Shown here one piece after another: positions 38,355 to 46,219 of a DNA stretch of 64,000 nucleotides. The notes beneath the pieces are model-generated. The model had not been told where the DNA came from and did no database searches. It worked only from the letters and a program-made list of their open reading frames with translations. Source of the stretch: Erythrobacter sp. JK5 (lineage in GTDB: Bacteria; Pseudomonadota; Alphaproteobacteria; Sphingomonadales; Sphingomonadaceae); NCBI RefSeq assembly GCF_018205975.1, contig NZ_CP073577.1, forward strand, positions 1,798,001 through 1,862,000, in the 5' to 3' direction. Position 1 is the stretch's first letter; the number at the start of each line of letters is the position of its first letter. The position numbers and the translations under genes are program-made.

Positions 38355-39269
38355 ATGAGCGAAAGCAAGCACGTAGCATTTGTCGGCCTCGGCGTGATGG
38401 GTGGACCCATGACCGGGCACCTCGCGCGCGCCGGGCATCGGGTCACGGCCTACAACCGCTCGCCCGAGCGCGCTGCGAAGTGGCGCGACGCCTGGGCCGC
38501 CGAAGGGCTGGAGGTCGCGTTCACCGACAGTCCCGCTGCGGCGGCGCAAGCGGCCGATATCGTCTTCACCTGCGTCGGCGACGACGAAGACCTCGCTGCA
38601 GTCACACTCGGGGATGACGGGGTGTTGGGTGCGATGCGCGACGGTGCCTTGCTGGTCGATCATACCACCGTCTCCGCCGCCATGGCGCGGCGGCTGGCGG
38701 ACGCAGCCGACGCGCGCGGGATCGCTTGCGTCGATGCCCCGGTCAGCGGCGGGCAGGCGGGTGCGGAAAACGGTCAACTCGCGATCATGTGCGGCGGCAC
38801 CGCAGCAGCGCTCGCGCGCGCGCAGTCGGTGATGGAGTGCTACGCCAAGGCGATCGTCCATGTCGGCCCGGCCGGCGCGGGGCAGACCGCGAAGATGGCG
38901 AACCAGATGTGCATTGCGGGGGTGCTGGGCGGCCTCAGCGAGGCGATCCGGCTGGCCGAAGCCGCCGGGCTCGATCTCGACAAGACCTACGAGGCGATCT
39001 CGGGCGGTGCGGCGCAAAGCTGGCAGATGGACAATCGCTGGCCGACGATGACCGCAGACGAATTCGATTTCGGGTTCGCGATCGACTGGATGCGCAAGGA
39101 TCTCGGCTACGCGCTAGACGAGGCAAAGCGGCTCGGCCTGTCGTCGCCGGTGACGGCGCTCGTCGATCAATTGTATGCCGACGTGCAGGCCGCAGGCGGC
39201 GGTCGGCGCGACACGAGCGCGCTGATTACCCGCCTGCCGCGACAGACTTCTGAACGGGAACACTCATGA
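38355..39269 (+). CDS. Beta-hydroxyacid dehydrogenase family NAD(P)-dependent oxidoreductase
   Basis: The 304-residue protein belongs to the 3-hydroxyisobutyrate dehydrogenase / glyoxylate reductase family. It shows the N-terminal Rossmann motif AFVGLGVMGGPMTGHL, the substrate-binding DAPVSGGQAGAENGQL and the catalytic lysine region GAGQTAKMANQM. The exact substrate is not decided by sequence. The stop overlaps the next gene as ATGA, so the two are probably co-translated. Confidence 0.93.
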   Translation: MSESKHVAFVGLGVMGGPMTGHLARAGHRVTAYNRSPERAAKWRDAWAAEGLEVAFTDSPAAAAQAADIVFTCVGDDEDLAAVTLGDDGVLGAMRDGALLVDHTTVSAAMARRLADAADARGIACVDAPVSGGQAGAENGQLAIMCGGTAAALARAQSVMECYAKAIVHVGPAGAGQTAKMANQMCIAGVLGGLSEAIRLAEAAGLDLDKTYEAISGGAAQSWQMDNRWPTMTADEFDFGFAIDWMRKDLGYALDEAKRLGLSSPVTALVDQLYADVQAAGGGRRDTSALITRLPRQTSEREHS

Positions 39270-40918
39270 ATCGCATAATCTCCGGCGCGGTTGCCGCGCT
39301 CGCCGCCCTCGCTGCCTGTCCCGCAGCGGCCGACACGCTGGTCTACGACGTCGATGGCATCACGATCGGCGAAGACGGCGCGGTGCAGCGCTTCACCGCG
39401 CTGGTATTCGACGAAGAGGGGCGCATCACCCGCGTGCTCGAACGCGGCGAGCAGCGTCCGCGGGATGTCGATTACGCGATCGATGGCGAAGGGCGGGTGA
39501 TGCTGCCCGGGATGATCGATGCGCATGTGCACGTCATGGAGATCGGCTTCGGCGCGCTGACCCTCGATTTGTCCGAGACGACCTCGCTCGAAGACGCGCT
39601 GGCGAAAATCAGGGCGTTCGCCGAGGAGAACCCGGGTCGCCCGTGGATCCTCGGGCGCGGCTGGAACCAGGAGACATGGGGCCTCGGGCGCTTCCCGACC
39701 GCTGCCGAGCTCGACGCCGTGGTGAGCGATCGCCCTGTCTGGCTCAGCCGGGTCGATGGCCATGCGAGCTGGGCCAACAGCGCGGCGATCGCACTCGCCA
39801 ACGTCACCGCCGCGACGAAGGACCCGGAAGGCGGGCGGATCATCCGTGCCGCAGGAGGCGCGCCCGAGGGCGTGTTCGTCGATGCCGCCGAATCGCTCGT
39901 GAACGCAGTCGTCCCGGCTCCCAAGCCCAAGGATCGCGACGCCGCGCTGGCGATGGCGCAGCGTATCCTGCTCGAAAACGGGATCACCGCCGTCGCCGAC
40001 ATGGGCACCGGGATCGAGGACTGGCAGGCATTCCGCCGCGCGGGCGATCTCGGTCGGCTGAAACTGCGGATCATGGCCTATGCCAGCAGCCCGGAGGCGA
40101 TGGAACTGATCGCCGGGTCCGGACCGACTCCGTGGCTGTATGACGACCGGCTGCGGCTCAACGGGATCAAGCTGTATCTCGACGGCGCGCTGGGATCGCG
40201 CGGGGCCATCCTGAAGCAGCCCTATGAGGACGAGCCCTCGACTCGCGGCTTGCCGCTGCTCCGGCCGGCGCAATTGCGCAACCTGATGAGCCGCGCGGCG
40301 TTCGAGAATTTCCAGCCCGCGATCCACGCGATCGGCGATGCCGCCAACGCCGATGTGCTGAACGCGATTGCCGAACTGTCCGAAACTTACACCGGCGACC
40401 GGCGCTGGCGGATCGAGCACGCGCAGATTGTCGATCCGGACGATATCGCCGCGTTCGGCAAGCACGGCGTGATCGCTTCGATGCAGCCGCTCCACCAGAC
40501 CTCCGACCGGACGATGGCCGAGGCGCGGCTCGGGCCGGACCGGCTCGGCGGTGCCTATGCCTGGCGCAGCGTGCTCGAAGCCGGCGGCAGGCTCGCCTTC
40601 GGATCGGACGCACCGGTCGAACCGGCCGACGTGTTCGCCGGAATCGCCGTCGCGATCAGCCGCACCGACGCAAACGGCGAACCGTTCGGCGGCTGGCGTG
40701 CGCAGGAAACCGTGAGCCGCGAAGCCGCGCTCAAGGCGTTCACCGCCGATGCTGCCTTCGCCGGATTCGCCGACGGCCGATTCGGTCGCCTGGTGCCTGG
40801 CGAACGGGCCGATTTCCTGCTGGTCGATCGCGACCCGCTGCTGGCTTCGCCAGATGCCATTCGCGAGACGCAGATTCTCGAAGTCTGGGTCGGCGGCGAG
40901 CGGGTGGACGCGCGCTGA
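39266..40918 (+). CDS. Exported amidohydrolase (YtcJ/LAF3-type)
   Basis: The 550-residue protein starts with a signal peptide (MNRIISGAVAALAALAACPAAA, cleavage near AAA-DT), so it acts outside the cytoplasm. The amidohydrolase metal site motif MIDAHVHVME is near residue 95, followed by GRGWNQETWG, the IKLYLDGALGSRGA stretch, HAIGDAAN, RIEHAQIV and the C-terminal FGSDAPVEP, all typical of the YtcJ-like subgroup. The natural substrate is unknown. Its coupling to a hydroxyacid dehydrogenase is notable. Confidence 0.92.
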   Translation: MNRIISGAVAALAALAACPAAADTLVYDVDGITIGEDGAVQRFTALVFDEEGRITRVLERGEQRPRDVDYAIDGEGRVMLPGMIDAHVHVMEIGFGALTLDLSETTSLEDALAKIRAFAEENPGRPWILGRGWNQETWGLGRFPTAAELDAVVSDRPVWLSRVDGHASWANSAAIALANVTAATKDPEGGRIIRAAGGAPEGVFVDAAESLVNAVVPAPKPKDRDAALAMAQRILLENGITAVADMGTGIEDWQAFRRAGDLGRLKLRIMAYASSPEAMELIAGSGPTPWLYDDRLRLNGIKLYLDGALGSRGAILKQPYEDEPSTRGLPLLRPAQLRNLMSRAAFENFQPAIHAIGDAANADVLNAIAELSETYTGDRRWRIEHAQIVDPDDIAAFGKHGVIASMQPLHQTSDRTMAEARLGPDRLGGAYAWRSVLEAGGRLAFGSDAPVEPADVFAGIAVAISRTDANGEPFGGWRAQETVSREAALKAFTADAAFAGFADGRFGRLVPGERADFLLVDRDPLLASPDAIRETQILEVWVGGERVDAR

Positions 40919-41047
40919 GTGCAATTCGCACCCATCGCACAGTATGCGGGAAGGGTTTTCGTGAATTGGTGACCCGAATGCTTCAGGGACTCTGCCTCGC
41001 GAAGGGAATCGCGCGTTGCTTGGTTGGTGTGTCGGAGCCGGTGCGAT

Positions 41048-41061
41048 TGTGCACTTGCACA
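41048..41061. promoter_or_regulatory. Perfect inverted repeat, possible operator
   Basis: TGTGCACTTGCACA has 6-base arms separated by two bases. It lies about 190 bp upstream of the first mini-protein gene. It could bind a dimeric regulator; no regulator is suggested by the neighbours. Confidence 0.35.
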
Positions 41062-41131
41062 GACCGCCGGCACGCCCCGCTCATGGCGAATCGATGCAAA
41101 ATGGACACAACCCCGATAAAATGCTGAATTG

Positions 41132-41181
41132 CAACCTTTCTCCCGGACGAAATCCGATGCTTCGGTCCAAATTAAAGGTTG
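41132..41181 (+). ncRNA. 50-nt two-part stem-loop, leader RNA element or small RNA
   Basis: The outer arms CAACCTTT (41132-41139) and AAAGGTTG (41174-41181) are perfectly complementary. Inside them a second helix pairs GGAC..GAA with TTC..GTCC around a 9-base loop. The element ends 67 bases before the first mini-protein start. It may be a structured 5' leader, a small RNA, or a protein-binding DNA element. The ncRNA type is an inference from foldability only. Confidence 0.4.
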
Positions 41182-41248
41182 TATCAATGACAAGTTTGTC
41201 CTAACCAGCAGCCAAGACAGTTAATAAGAGCTCATAGGAGACACCAAA

Positions 41249-41467
41249 ATGAAGTTCCGTAACGTTGCGCTGGCCACCGCAGCCCTCTCTTTTGCCGCTG
41301 CTCCGGCCGTCGCAGAAGCCTCGTTCGATCGTTCGTCCGCTCCCGCCGAAGGCGAAAGCCTCGAAGGTGGTTCGGGCATCATCATCGCGATCCTCGCGGC
41401 TGCTGCCATCATCGCCGGTATCATCATCGCTGCCGACGGCGATGACGACGATGCGGTCAGCCCGTAA
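41249..41467 (+). CDS. Tandem mini-protein A: exported, one helix, acidic tail
   Basis: The 72-residue product has a signal peptide (MKFRNVALATAALSFAAAP, likely cleavage after AVAEA), then the short motif SFDRSSAPAEGESLEG, one hydrophobic helix of about 20 residues rich in Ile and Ala, and an acidic tail DGDDDDAVSP. ATAGGAGA stands 6 bases before the ATG. It is about three-quarters identical to the gene at 41687 and has its own terminator. I know no function; a small envelope protein with a metal- or partner-binding acidic tail is possible. Confidence 0.85.
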   Translation: MKFRNVALATAALSFAAAPAVAEASFDRSSAPAEGESLEGGSGIIIAILAAAAIIAGIIIAADGDDDDAVSP

Positions 41468-41486
41468 GGCTCGACACACCGAATTC

Positions 41487-41517
41487 AAAAGGGCCCCCTC
41501 GCGGGGCCCTTTTTTTC
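41487..41517 (+). terminator. Rho-independent terminator of mini-protein A
   Basis: AAAAGGGCCCC and GGGGCCCTTTTTTT form an 11-bp stem around a CTCGC loop and end in seven T. It lies 20 bp after the stop codon, so mini-protein A is a separate short transcript. Confidence 0.92.
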
Positions 41518-41686
41518 GTCCGGGATCGCGATTTGGGGACCACCCTAAGCCCGGACGTGAGATGCGAGCGACCAACCGAAAGTGCCTCTATAACTTGGAC
41601 TTGCAGTTCGCCGCTACGCTTGTAAGCACGCCTCGCGCATCTCGCGATCCGCACCCAGCAAAAAGAGCTCAATTAGGAGACGCATC

Positions 41687-41902
41687 ATGAAGTTTCGTAA
41701 TGTTGCCATGGCCACCGCCGCCCTCTCGCTCGCCGCGGTTCCCGCCGTGGCCGAAGCTTCGTTCGATCGTTCGTCGGCAGCTGCCGAGGGCGAAAGCCTC
41801 GAAGGCAAGACTGGTATCCTTCTCACCATCCTCGGGGTTGCCGCGATCGTTGCTGCGGTCCTGATCATCGACGACAGCGATGATGACGCCGTCAGCCCCT
41901 GA
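41687..41902 (+). CDS. Tandem mini-protein B, paralogue of A
   Basis: The 71-residue product repeats the plan of the previous gene: signal peptide MKFRNVAMATAALSLAAVP, the shared SFDRSSA and AEGESLEG, a hydrophobic helix (GILLTILGVAAIVAAVLII) and the tail DDSDDDAVSP. The leader just before the start also shares AAGAGCTCAATTAGGAGAC with gene A, so the duplication included the ribosome site. The stems of the two terminators differ in sequence. Conservation is highest in the signal, the SFDRSS-GESLEG segment and the tail. Confidence 0.85.
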   Translation: MKFRNVAMATAALSLAAVPAVAEASFDRSSAAAEGESLEGKTGILLTILGVAAIVAAVLIIDDSDDDAVSP

Positions 41903-41922
41903 GGGGCGATCATTCGCATTGA

Positions 41923-41951
41923 GAAAGGGGGCTTCGCGGCCCCCTTTTTTT
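41923..41951 (+). terminator. Rho-independent terminator of mini-protein B
   Basis: AAAGGGGGC and GCCCCCTTT pair around TTCGCG and run into nine T. It begins 21 bp after the stop and ends 7 bp before the convergent tatC stop, so it may serve both strands. Confidence 0.92.
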
Positions 41952-41957
41952 TTCGCG

Positions 41958-42773
41958 CTAGTTCCCGGGTCCGGGATTGTCGGCCAGCTCGCCTTCTCCG
42001 GATTCGGCATCGTCCGGGGCGAGCTTGCGCTCCTGGAAACGCATCAGCAGCAGCGATCCTTCGAACAGCAGCAGCAGAGGCAGCGCGAGAATGATCTGCG
42101 ATCCCGGATCTGGCGGTGTCACCACCGCTGCAAGCGCGACCACGCCGACAATCACGTAGCGCCGCGCGCCGACCAGCTGGGCCCGGGTCACGATCCCGGC
42201 ACGGTGCAGCAACATCAGCAGCACCGGCAACAGAAAGGTCATTCCGAACGCCAGAATGAACTGCATCACCAGATCGAGATACTCGCCCGCCGCCGGCAGT
42301 GCCTCGACATCCAGCCCCCCGGCATCCCCGCCGAAGCCGAGAAAGAACCGGAACGCCGTCGGCATCACCACGAAATAGGCCAGCGCCGCACCGCCCAGGA
42401 ACAGCACCGGGGTAGCCATCAGGAACGGCAGGAACGCGCGCTTCTCCTTCGCGTAGAGCCCCGGGGCGACGAAGGCCCATAACTGGTTGGCGATGATCGG
42501 GAAGCTCATCATGAACCCGGCGAACAGCGCGACCTTGAGATCGACGAAGAACAGCTCCGGCAGCTTGGTGAAGATCAGCTGGCCTTCGCCATCAGGAAAG
42601 GCATCCTTGAGCGGGCGAACGAGGAAGCCGAGAATCGGATCGGCGAAATAGAGGCAGATGCCGAACGCGACCGCCAGTGCCAGGACCGAACGCAGCAAGC
42701 GCGCGCGCAGCTCGATCAGGTGGTCGAGCAGCGGGGCCCGGGTCTCGTCGATATCCTTGATCTCGAACGCCAT
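41958..42773 (-). CDS. tatC: TatC, twin-arginine translocase core
   Basis: TatC binds the twin-arginine signal of folded export substrates. The 271-residue protein has a cytoplasmic N-terminus with APLLDHLIELRARLLRS and six membrane helices. The family segments FVAPGLYAKEKRAFLPF and FGMTFLLPVLLMLLHRAGIV are present. The C-terminal tail is acidic and Glu, Asp, Pro rich. It is the last gene of the tatABC set and starts 9 bp after tatB. Confidence 0.96.
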   Translation of the reverse strand: MAFEIKDIDETRAPLLDHLIELRARLLRSVLALAVAFGICLYFADPILGFLVRPLKDAFPDGEGQLIFTKLPELFFVDLKVALFAGFMMSFPIIANQLWAFVAPGLYAKEKRAFLPFLMATPVLFLGGAALAYFVVMPTAFRFFLGFGGDAGGLDVEALPAAGEYLDLVMQFILAFGMTFLLPVLLMLLHRAGIVTRAQLVGARRYVIVGVVALAAVVTPPDPGSQIILALPLLLLFEGSLLLMRFQERKLAPDDAESGEGELADNPGPGN

Positions 42774-42782
42774 CGCGCCGCC

Positions 42783-43214
42783 CTACTCGCCCGGCCTGTC
42801 CGTGCCGCCGCGCTGAGGCAGCGGCAGTTCGGGCGACGGATCGGGGCTGGCAGGCGGTGCCGACGGCGCCGGATCGTCGGCCATCGGATCAGGGACACCG
42901 GCATCGTCCGGGCTCGAACGTTCCGGGCCGGGCGGCGGGCCGGTCATCGCCGGTTCGCCCGTCGCGTCGTTGCCCGACAAGGTGGTGCGGCGCATGATCT
43001 CTTCGTTCTGCGCCTTCCACTTCTTTTCCATGTCCTCGAGCTCGGCTTCGCGCACCATCGCATCGATCCCGGTGCGGAAATGCGCGGAAACCTTGCGGAT
43101 CTTGCCAATCCAGCGACCTGCCGTGCGCATCGCAAGCGGCATGTCCTTCGGCCCGATCACAAGGATCGCGACGATCACGATGACCAGTAATTCAGCGGCG
43201 CCGATATCGAACAT
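42783..43214 (-). CDS. tatB: TatB, twin-arginine translocase receptor subunit
   Basis: The 143-residue protein begins MFDIGAAELLVIVIVAILVI, the short membrane helix and hinge of TatB, followed by GPKDMPLAMRTAGRWIGKIR, a basic amphipathic helix. The C-terminal half is Pro, Glu and Asp rich and disordered. TatB pairs with TatC for substrate binding. Length and position between tatA and tatC separate it from TatA. Confidence 0.95.
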   Translation of the reverse strand: MFDIGAAELLVIVIVAILVIGPKDMPLAMRTAGRWIGKIRKVSAHFRTGIDAMVREAELEDMEKKWKAQNEEIMRRTTLSGNDATGEPAMTGPPPGPERSSPDDAGVPDPMADDPAPSAPPASPDPSPELPLPQRGGTDRPGE

Positions 43215-43267
43215 GGTGGCCTTGCCGGTGCAGTTGCGGCCGATGCCGCCGGGGGTCGCTCAGGCGC

Positions 43268-43507
43268 TCAGCTCGCGGAATCGCTCGGCTCGCCGGTCTT
43301 GGTTTCGGCGGGCGTCACGTCCTTGGCTGGCGCTTCGATCTGGGCCTTGGAAGCGGGCGTATCCCGCTCTTCCTCGCTCATGCCCTTCTTGAAGCTCGAA
43401 ATGCCCTTGCCGAAATCGCCCATCATCTCGGAGATGCGCCCGCGCCCGAACAGCACGAGGACGACCAACGCCACGATGAGGATTTGCCAGATTCCGATAC
43501 CGCCCAT
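43268..43507 (-). CDS. tatA: TatA, twin-arginine translocase pore subunit
   Basis: The 79-residue protein starts MGGIGIWQILIVALVVLVLF, one short membrane helix, then FGRGRISEMMGDFGKGISSFKKG, the amphipathic helix with the FG-R/K pattern, and an acidic tail. Many copies form the transport path in the membrane. It is 73 bp after scpB and 53 bp before tatB. Confidence 0.95.
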   Translation of the reverse strand: MGGIGIWQILIVALVVLVLFGRGRISEMMGDFGKGISSFKKGMSEEERDTPASKAQIEAPAKDVTPAETKTGEPSDSAS

Positions 43508-43580
43508 TTGCGAAGTCTTTCCTGATTACCTTGCCCGCATATAGGGATGATCGCTGCGCAACGCCAGTCGCGCATTGCGA

Positions 43581-44252
43581 TCACGCGTCGGACGGCGATT
43601 GCTGATCGGCTTGCGAAGCGGTTTCGAAATCCTCCTCCGGCTCGCCATCGGGTTCGTCGTCACCGCCCAGCGCCTCGTCCAGCGCATCGTCGACCGGATC
43701 GAGCAGCCCGGTCGCGCGCAGCTCGTCGATTCCGGGCAGGTCGCGGCGCGATCCGAGCCCGAAATGATCGAGGAATTCGGGTGTCGTCGCGTAGATCACC
43801 GGCCGGCCGGGCACTTCGCGGCGTCCGGCCAGCTTGATCCAGCCCGCTTCCATCAACACGTCGAGCGTCCCGCCACTGGTCTGCACCCCGCGAATCGATT
43901 CGATATCGGCGCGGGTCACGGGTTCATGATAGGCGATGATCGACAGCACCTCGGTCGCGGCGCGGCTCAACCGCCGGACCTGTTCGCGCTCGCGCCGCAG
44001 CAGATGCGCCAGATCGGGCGCAGTCTCGAAATGCCAGCGCTTGCCGCGCTCGACCAGTTGCATCCCGCGTTTGGCATAATGCCGTTCGAGCGCAGCGAGC
44101 CCGTCGCGCACCGCACCCTTGTCCAGCCCGCCGAGATGGGTCGCCAATGCCTCGACGCTGAGCGGTTCTTCGGAGGCGAACAGGGTCGCCTCGAGCGCCC
44201 GCTCGATCGCGTCGGCCGGCATCTCCGGCGCCGCTTCGGCCCCCTCGGTCAT
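43581..44252 (-). CDS. scpB: ScpB, condensin complex winged-helix subunit
   Basis: ScpB forms a dimer that with ScpA and SMC compacts and segregates chromosomes. The 223-residue protein (start ATG at 44252, overlapping scpA by ATGA) has two winged-helix domains: IERALEATLFASEEPLSVEAL and RLSRAATEVLSIIAYHEPVTRADIE. The C-terminal tail is very acidic. The frame upstream of the chosen start overlaps scpA and lacks conservation. Confidence 0.94.
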   Translation of the reverse strand: MTEGAEAAPEMPADAIERALEATLFASEEPLSVEALATHLGGLDKGAVRDGLAALERHYAKRGMQLVERGKRWHFETAPDLAHLLRREREQVRRLSRAATEVLSIIAYHEPVTRADIESIRGVQTSGGTLDVLMEAGWIKLAGRREVPGRPVIYATTPEFLDHFGLGSRRDLPGIDELRATGLLDPVDDALDEALGGDDEPDGEPEEDFETASQADQQSPSDA

Positions 44253-45112
44253 GCCCGCTCGGCCTCCTTCAGGCGGCGGATACGCAGCGGCGAATAGGCC
44301 TCTTCCTGCTCGATCTCCGCCCGGCCCAGCCGCGCCAGTTCGAGCGCCGCGACGAAACTCGACGCCAGCACCGACCGGCGCAGTTCGGGCTCGGCATTGG
44401 TCGGCAGGAAGTCGCGGATATCCATCCAGTCGAGCGTCACTCCGAGCATCGCCGAAACCCGCTCCAGCGCGCTGTCGAGCGTCATTACCGGGCGGTTCGA
44501 TACGTGGTAGATGCGCGGCGCGGTGCGCGCCTTGACCTGGCCATAGGCCTGGATCAGCGAATAGGTGTCGCTCTTCCACTTGATCTTGCGGTCGATCCGC
44601 AGGCCTTCGGGCGCGCCGCGCAGGAAGATATCGCGCCCGATCCGGTCACGCGCCATCAGCCGCGCCGCAGCTTCGCGCATCGCCCCCAGCCGCTGGAGCC
44701 GCAATTGGAGGCGCAGCGCCAGTTCTTCGGGGCTGGGGTCCTCCTGCTCGTCCTTGGGAAGCAGCAGCGCCGATTTGAGATAGGCGAGCCACGCTGCCAT
44801 CACGAGATAATCGGCCGCCAGTTCGAGCCGCAGCGCTTCGGCACGCTCGATATAGGTCAAGTACTGATCGACCAGCGCGAGGATCGAGATCTGGCGCAGA
44901 TCGACCTTCTGCCGCCGCGCCAGGTCGAGCAGAAGGTCGAGCGGCCCCTCCCAGCCATCGAGTTCGAGATAGAGCGCCTTGTCGCCCGAGCGCGCGCCGG
45001 ACTGCCCGATCTCGTCATCGGCCCAGCCTTCGGCAATGTCCGCTGCCGGTTCGCCATCGCCCAACGGATCGCTGCCCAGCATGAAGCCGTCGTCGGTGTC
45101 GGCCACGATCAT
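44249..45112 (-). CDS. scpA: ScpA, condensin complex kleisin subunit
   Basis: ScpA is the kleisin that bridges the SMC heads. The 287-residue protein starts at the ATG at 45112, which overlaps the nagZ stop by ATGA. The N-terminal part carries LYLELDGWEGPLDLLLDLAR and RQKVDLRQISILALVDQYL, the SMC-neck-binding region, and the C-terminal winged helix includes SSFVAALELARLGRAEIEQE. The N-terminal extension of about 45 residues is acidic. Confidence 0.95.
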   Translation of the reverse strand: MIVADTDDGFMLGSDPLGDGEPAADIAEGWADDEIGQSGARSGDKALYLELDGWEGPLDLLLDLARRQKVDLRQISILALVDQYLTYIERAEALRLELAADYLVMAAWLAYLKSALLLPKDEQEDPSPEELALRLQLRLQRLGAMREAAARLMARDRIGRDIFLRGAPEGLRIDRKIKWKSDTYSLIQAYGQVKARTAPRIYHVSNRPVMTLDSALERVSAMLGVTLDWMDIRDFLPTNAEPELRRSVLASSFVAALELARLGRAEIEQEEAYSPLRIRRLKEAERA

Positions 45113-46131
45113 GCCGCTTCCCCCGCCAGGGCGAGCAGCGCGTCGCGCTTGGCCAGCAATTCGGGCTGTTCGGCGGGGATCGCGGGCGCGATCCGCGTGT
45201 GTTCGAGCGCCGCGTCGAGCTTGGCCGCGACCGCATCCGGCATGGCTGGAAGCACCGCGCAGATGCCCTGCATGTCGTCCATTTTCGCCCAGCAATTGAG
45301 GATGATCTCGCAGCCCGCCGCATGCGCTTGCGCCGAGCGTTCGGGGATCGTGCCCTCGAGCGCCTGCATGTCGATATCGTCGGTCAGCAGCAGCCCGTCG
45401 AACCCGATTTCGCCGCGGATGATGTCGCGGATGATCGTTGGCGAAAGCGTCGCCGGGTGGTCCGCATCCCACACCGGGTAGAGCAGATGGGCGGTCATGC
45501 CAATCCCGGCCGAATTCAGCGCGCGGAACGGTGCAAGGTCCGTTTCGAGTTCCTCTGCGCTGGCCTCCACGCGCGGCATGGTCTTGTGCGAATCCACGGT
45601 CGCGCGGCCGTGCCCGGGCATGTGCTTGATGCACCCCGCCACGCCGCCTGCAGCCAGCCCGTCGAGCGTCGCACGCCCGATCGCCGCGACCTGCATCGGA
45701 TCGCTGCCCAGCGAGCGATCGCCGATCGCATCGGTGGTGCCCGGCTGGCGCACGTCGAGCGGCGGATGGAAGGTCACGGTGATCCCCATCGCCGACAATT
45801 CGAGCGCCATCGCCTTGGCACTCGCCCGCGCCGCTTCGATCGCGCTCGCGGGAGCCACGCTATAGAGCCTGTCGAATGCCTCGCCCGCAGGATACAGCGA
45901 CCAGTGCGGTGGGCGCAGCCGGGCCACCCTTCCGCCTTCCTGGTCGATCGACACCAGCAACCGGTCGCGCCCGTGGATCGTGCGCAGATCGTCGGTCAGG
46001 GCGCGCAATTGTTCCGGGTCCACGCAGTTCCGTCCGAACAGGATGTAGCCCGCCGGATCCGCATCGCGGAAGAAGGCGCGCTCGTCGGCCGTCAGGGTCG
46101 GGCCGGAACATCCGAAAATCGCCGGAATCAT
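45109..46131 (-). CDS. nagZ: NagZ, beta-N-acetylhexosaminidase
   Basis: NagZ is a GH3 enzyme that removes GlcNAc from muropeptides in the cytoplasm during cell-wall recycling. The 340-residue protein has VSIDQEGGRVARLRPPHW and the loop IKHMPGHGRATVDSHKTMP, with the conserved His and Asp residues of NagZ catalysis, and LLTDDIDMQALEG with the nucleophile Asp. In related bacteria it also affects AmpC control. It sits between the SPOR gene and scpA. Confidence 0.95.
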   Translation of the reverse strand: MIPAIFGCSGPTLTADERAFFRDADPAGYILFGRNCVDPEQLRALTDDLRTIHGRDRLLVSIDQEGGRVARLRPPHWSLYPAGEAFDRLYSVAPASAIEAARASAKAMALELSAMGITVTFHPPLDVRQPGTTDAIGDRSLGSDPMQVAAIGRATLDGLAAGGVAGCIKHMPGHGRATVDSHKTMPRVEASAEELETDLAPFRALNSAGIGMTAHLLYPVWDADHPATLSPTIIRDIIRGEIGFDGLLLTDDIDMQALEGTIPERSAQAHAAGCEIILNCWAKMDDMQGICAVLPAMPDAVAAKLDAALEHTRIAPAIPAEQPELLAKRDALLALAGEAA

Positions 46132-46219
46132 GGTGCGAGCCTCGCAGCGAAGGCCGAATCAGGCAAGCGGGCTAACGCTTCGCAATGGGGAAAACGGCGC
46201 GCGGTGGCCGCGCTCCCGC

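Larger units (their letters stand above)
40919..41248 (+). other. Long leader region of the tandem mini-protein locus
   Basis: This 330-bp gap has no supported coding frame. It holds the palindrome TGTGCA-ct-TGCACA at 41048-41061, a long stem-loop at 41132-41181 (separate entry) and a conserved ribosome-site block (AAGAGCTCA then AGGAGAC) directly before the first mini-protein gene. It is more AT-rich than its neighbours from about 41090 onward, consistent with a promoter and structured leader. Confidence 0.6.

Noticed and set aside
40919..41131. A tRNA or other known structured RNA gene upstream of the mini-protein locus
   Set aside because: No cloverleaf arms or T-loop consensus could be found in either strand; only short dyads are present.
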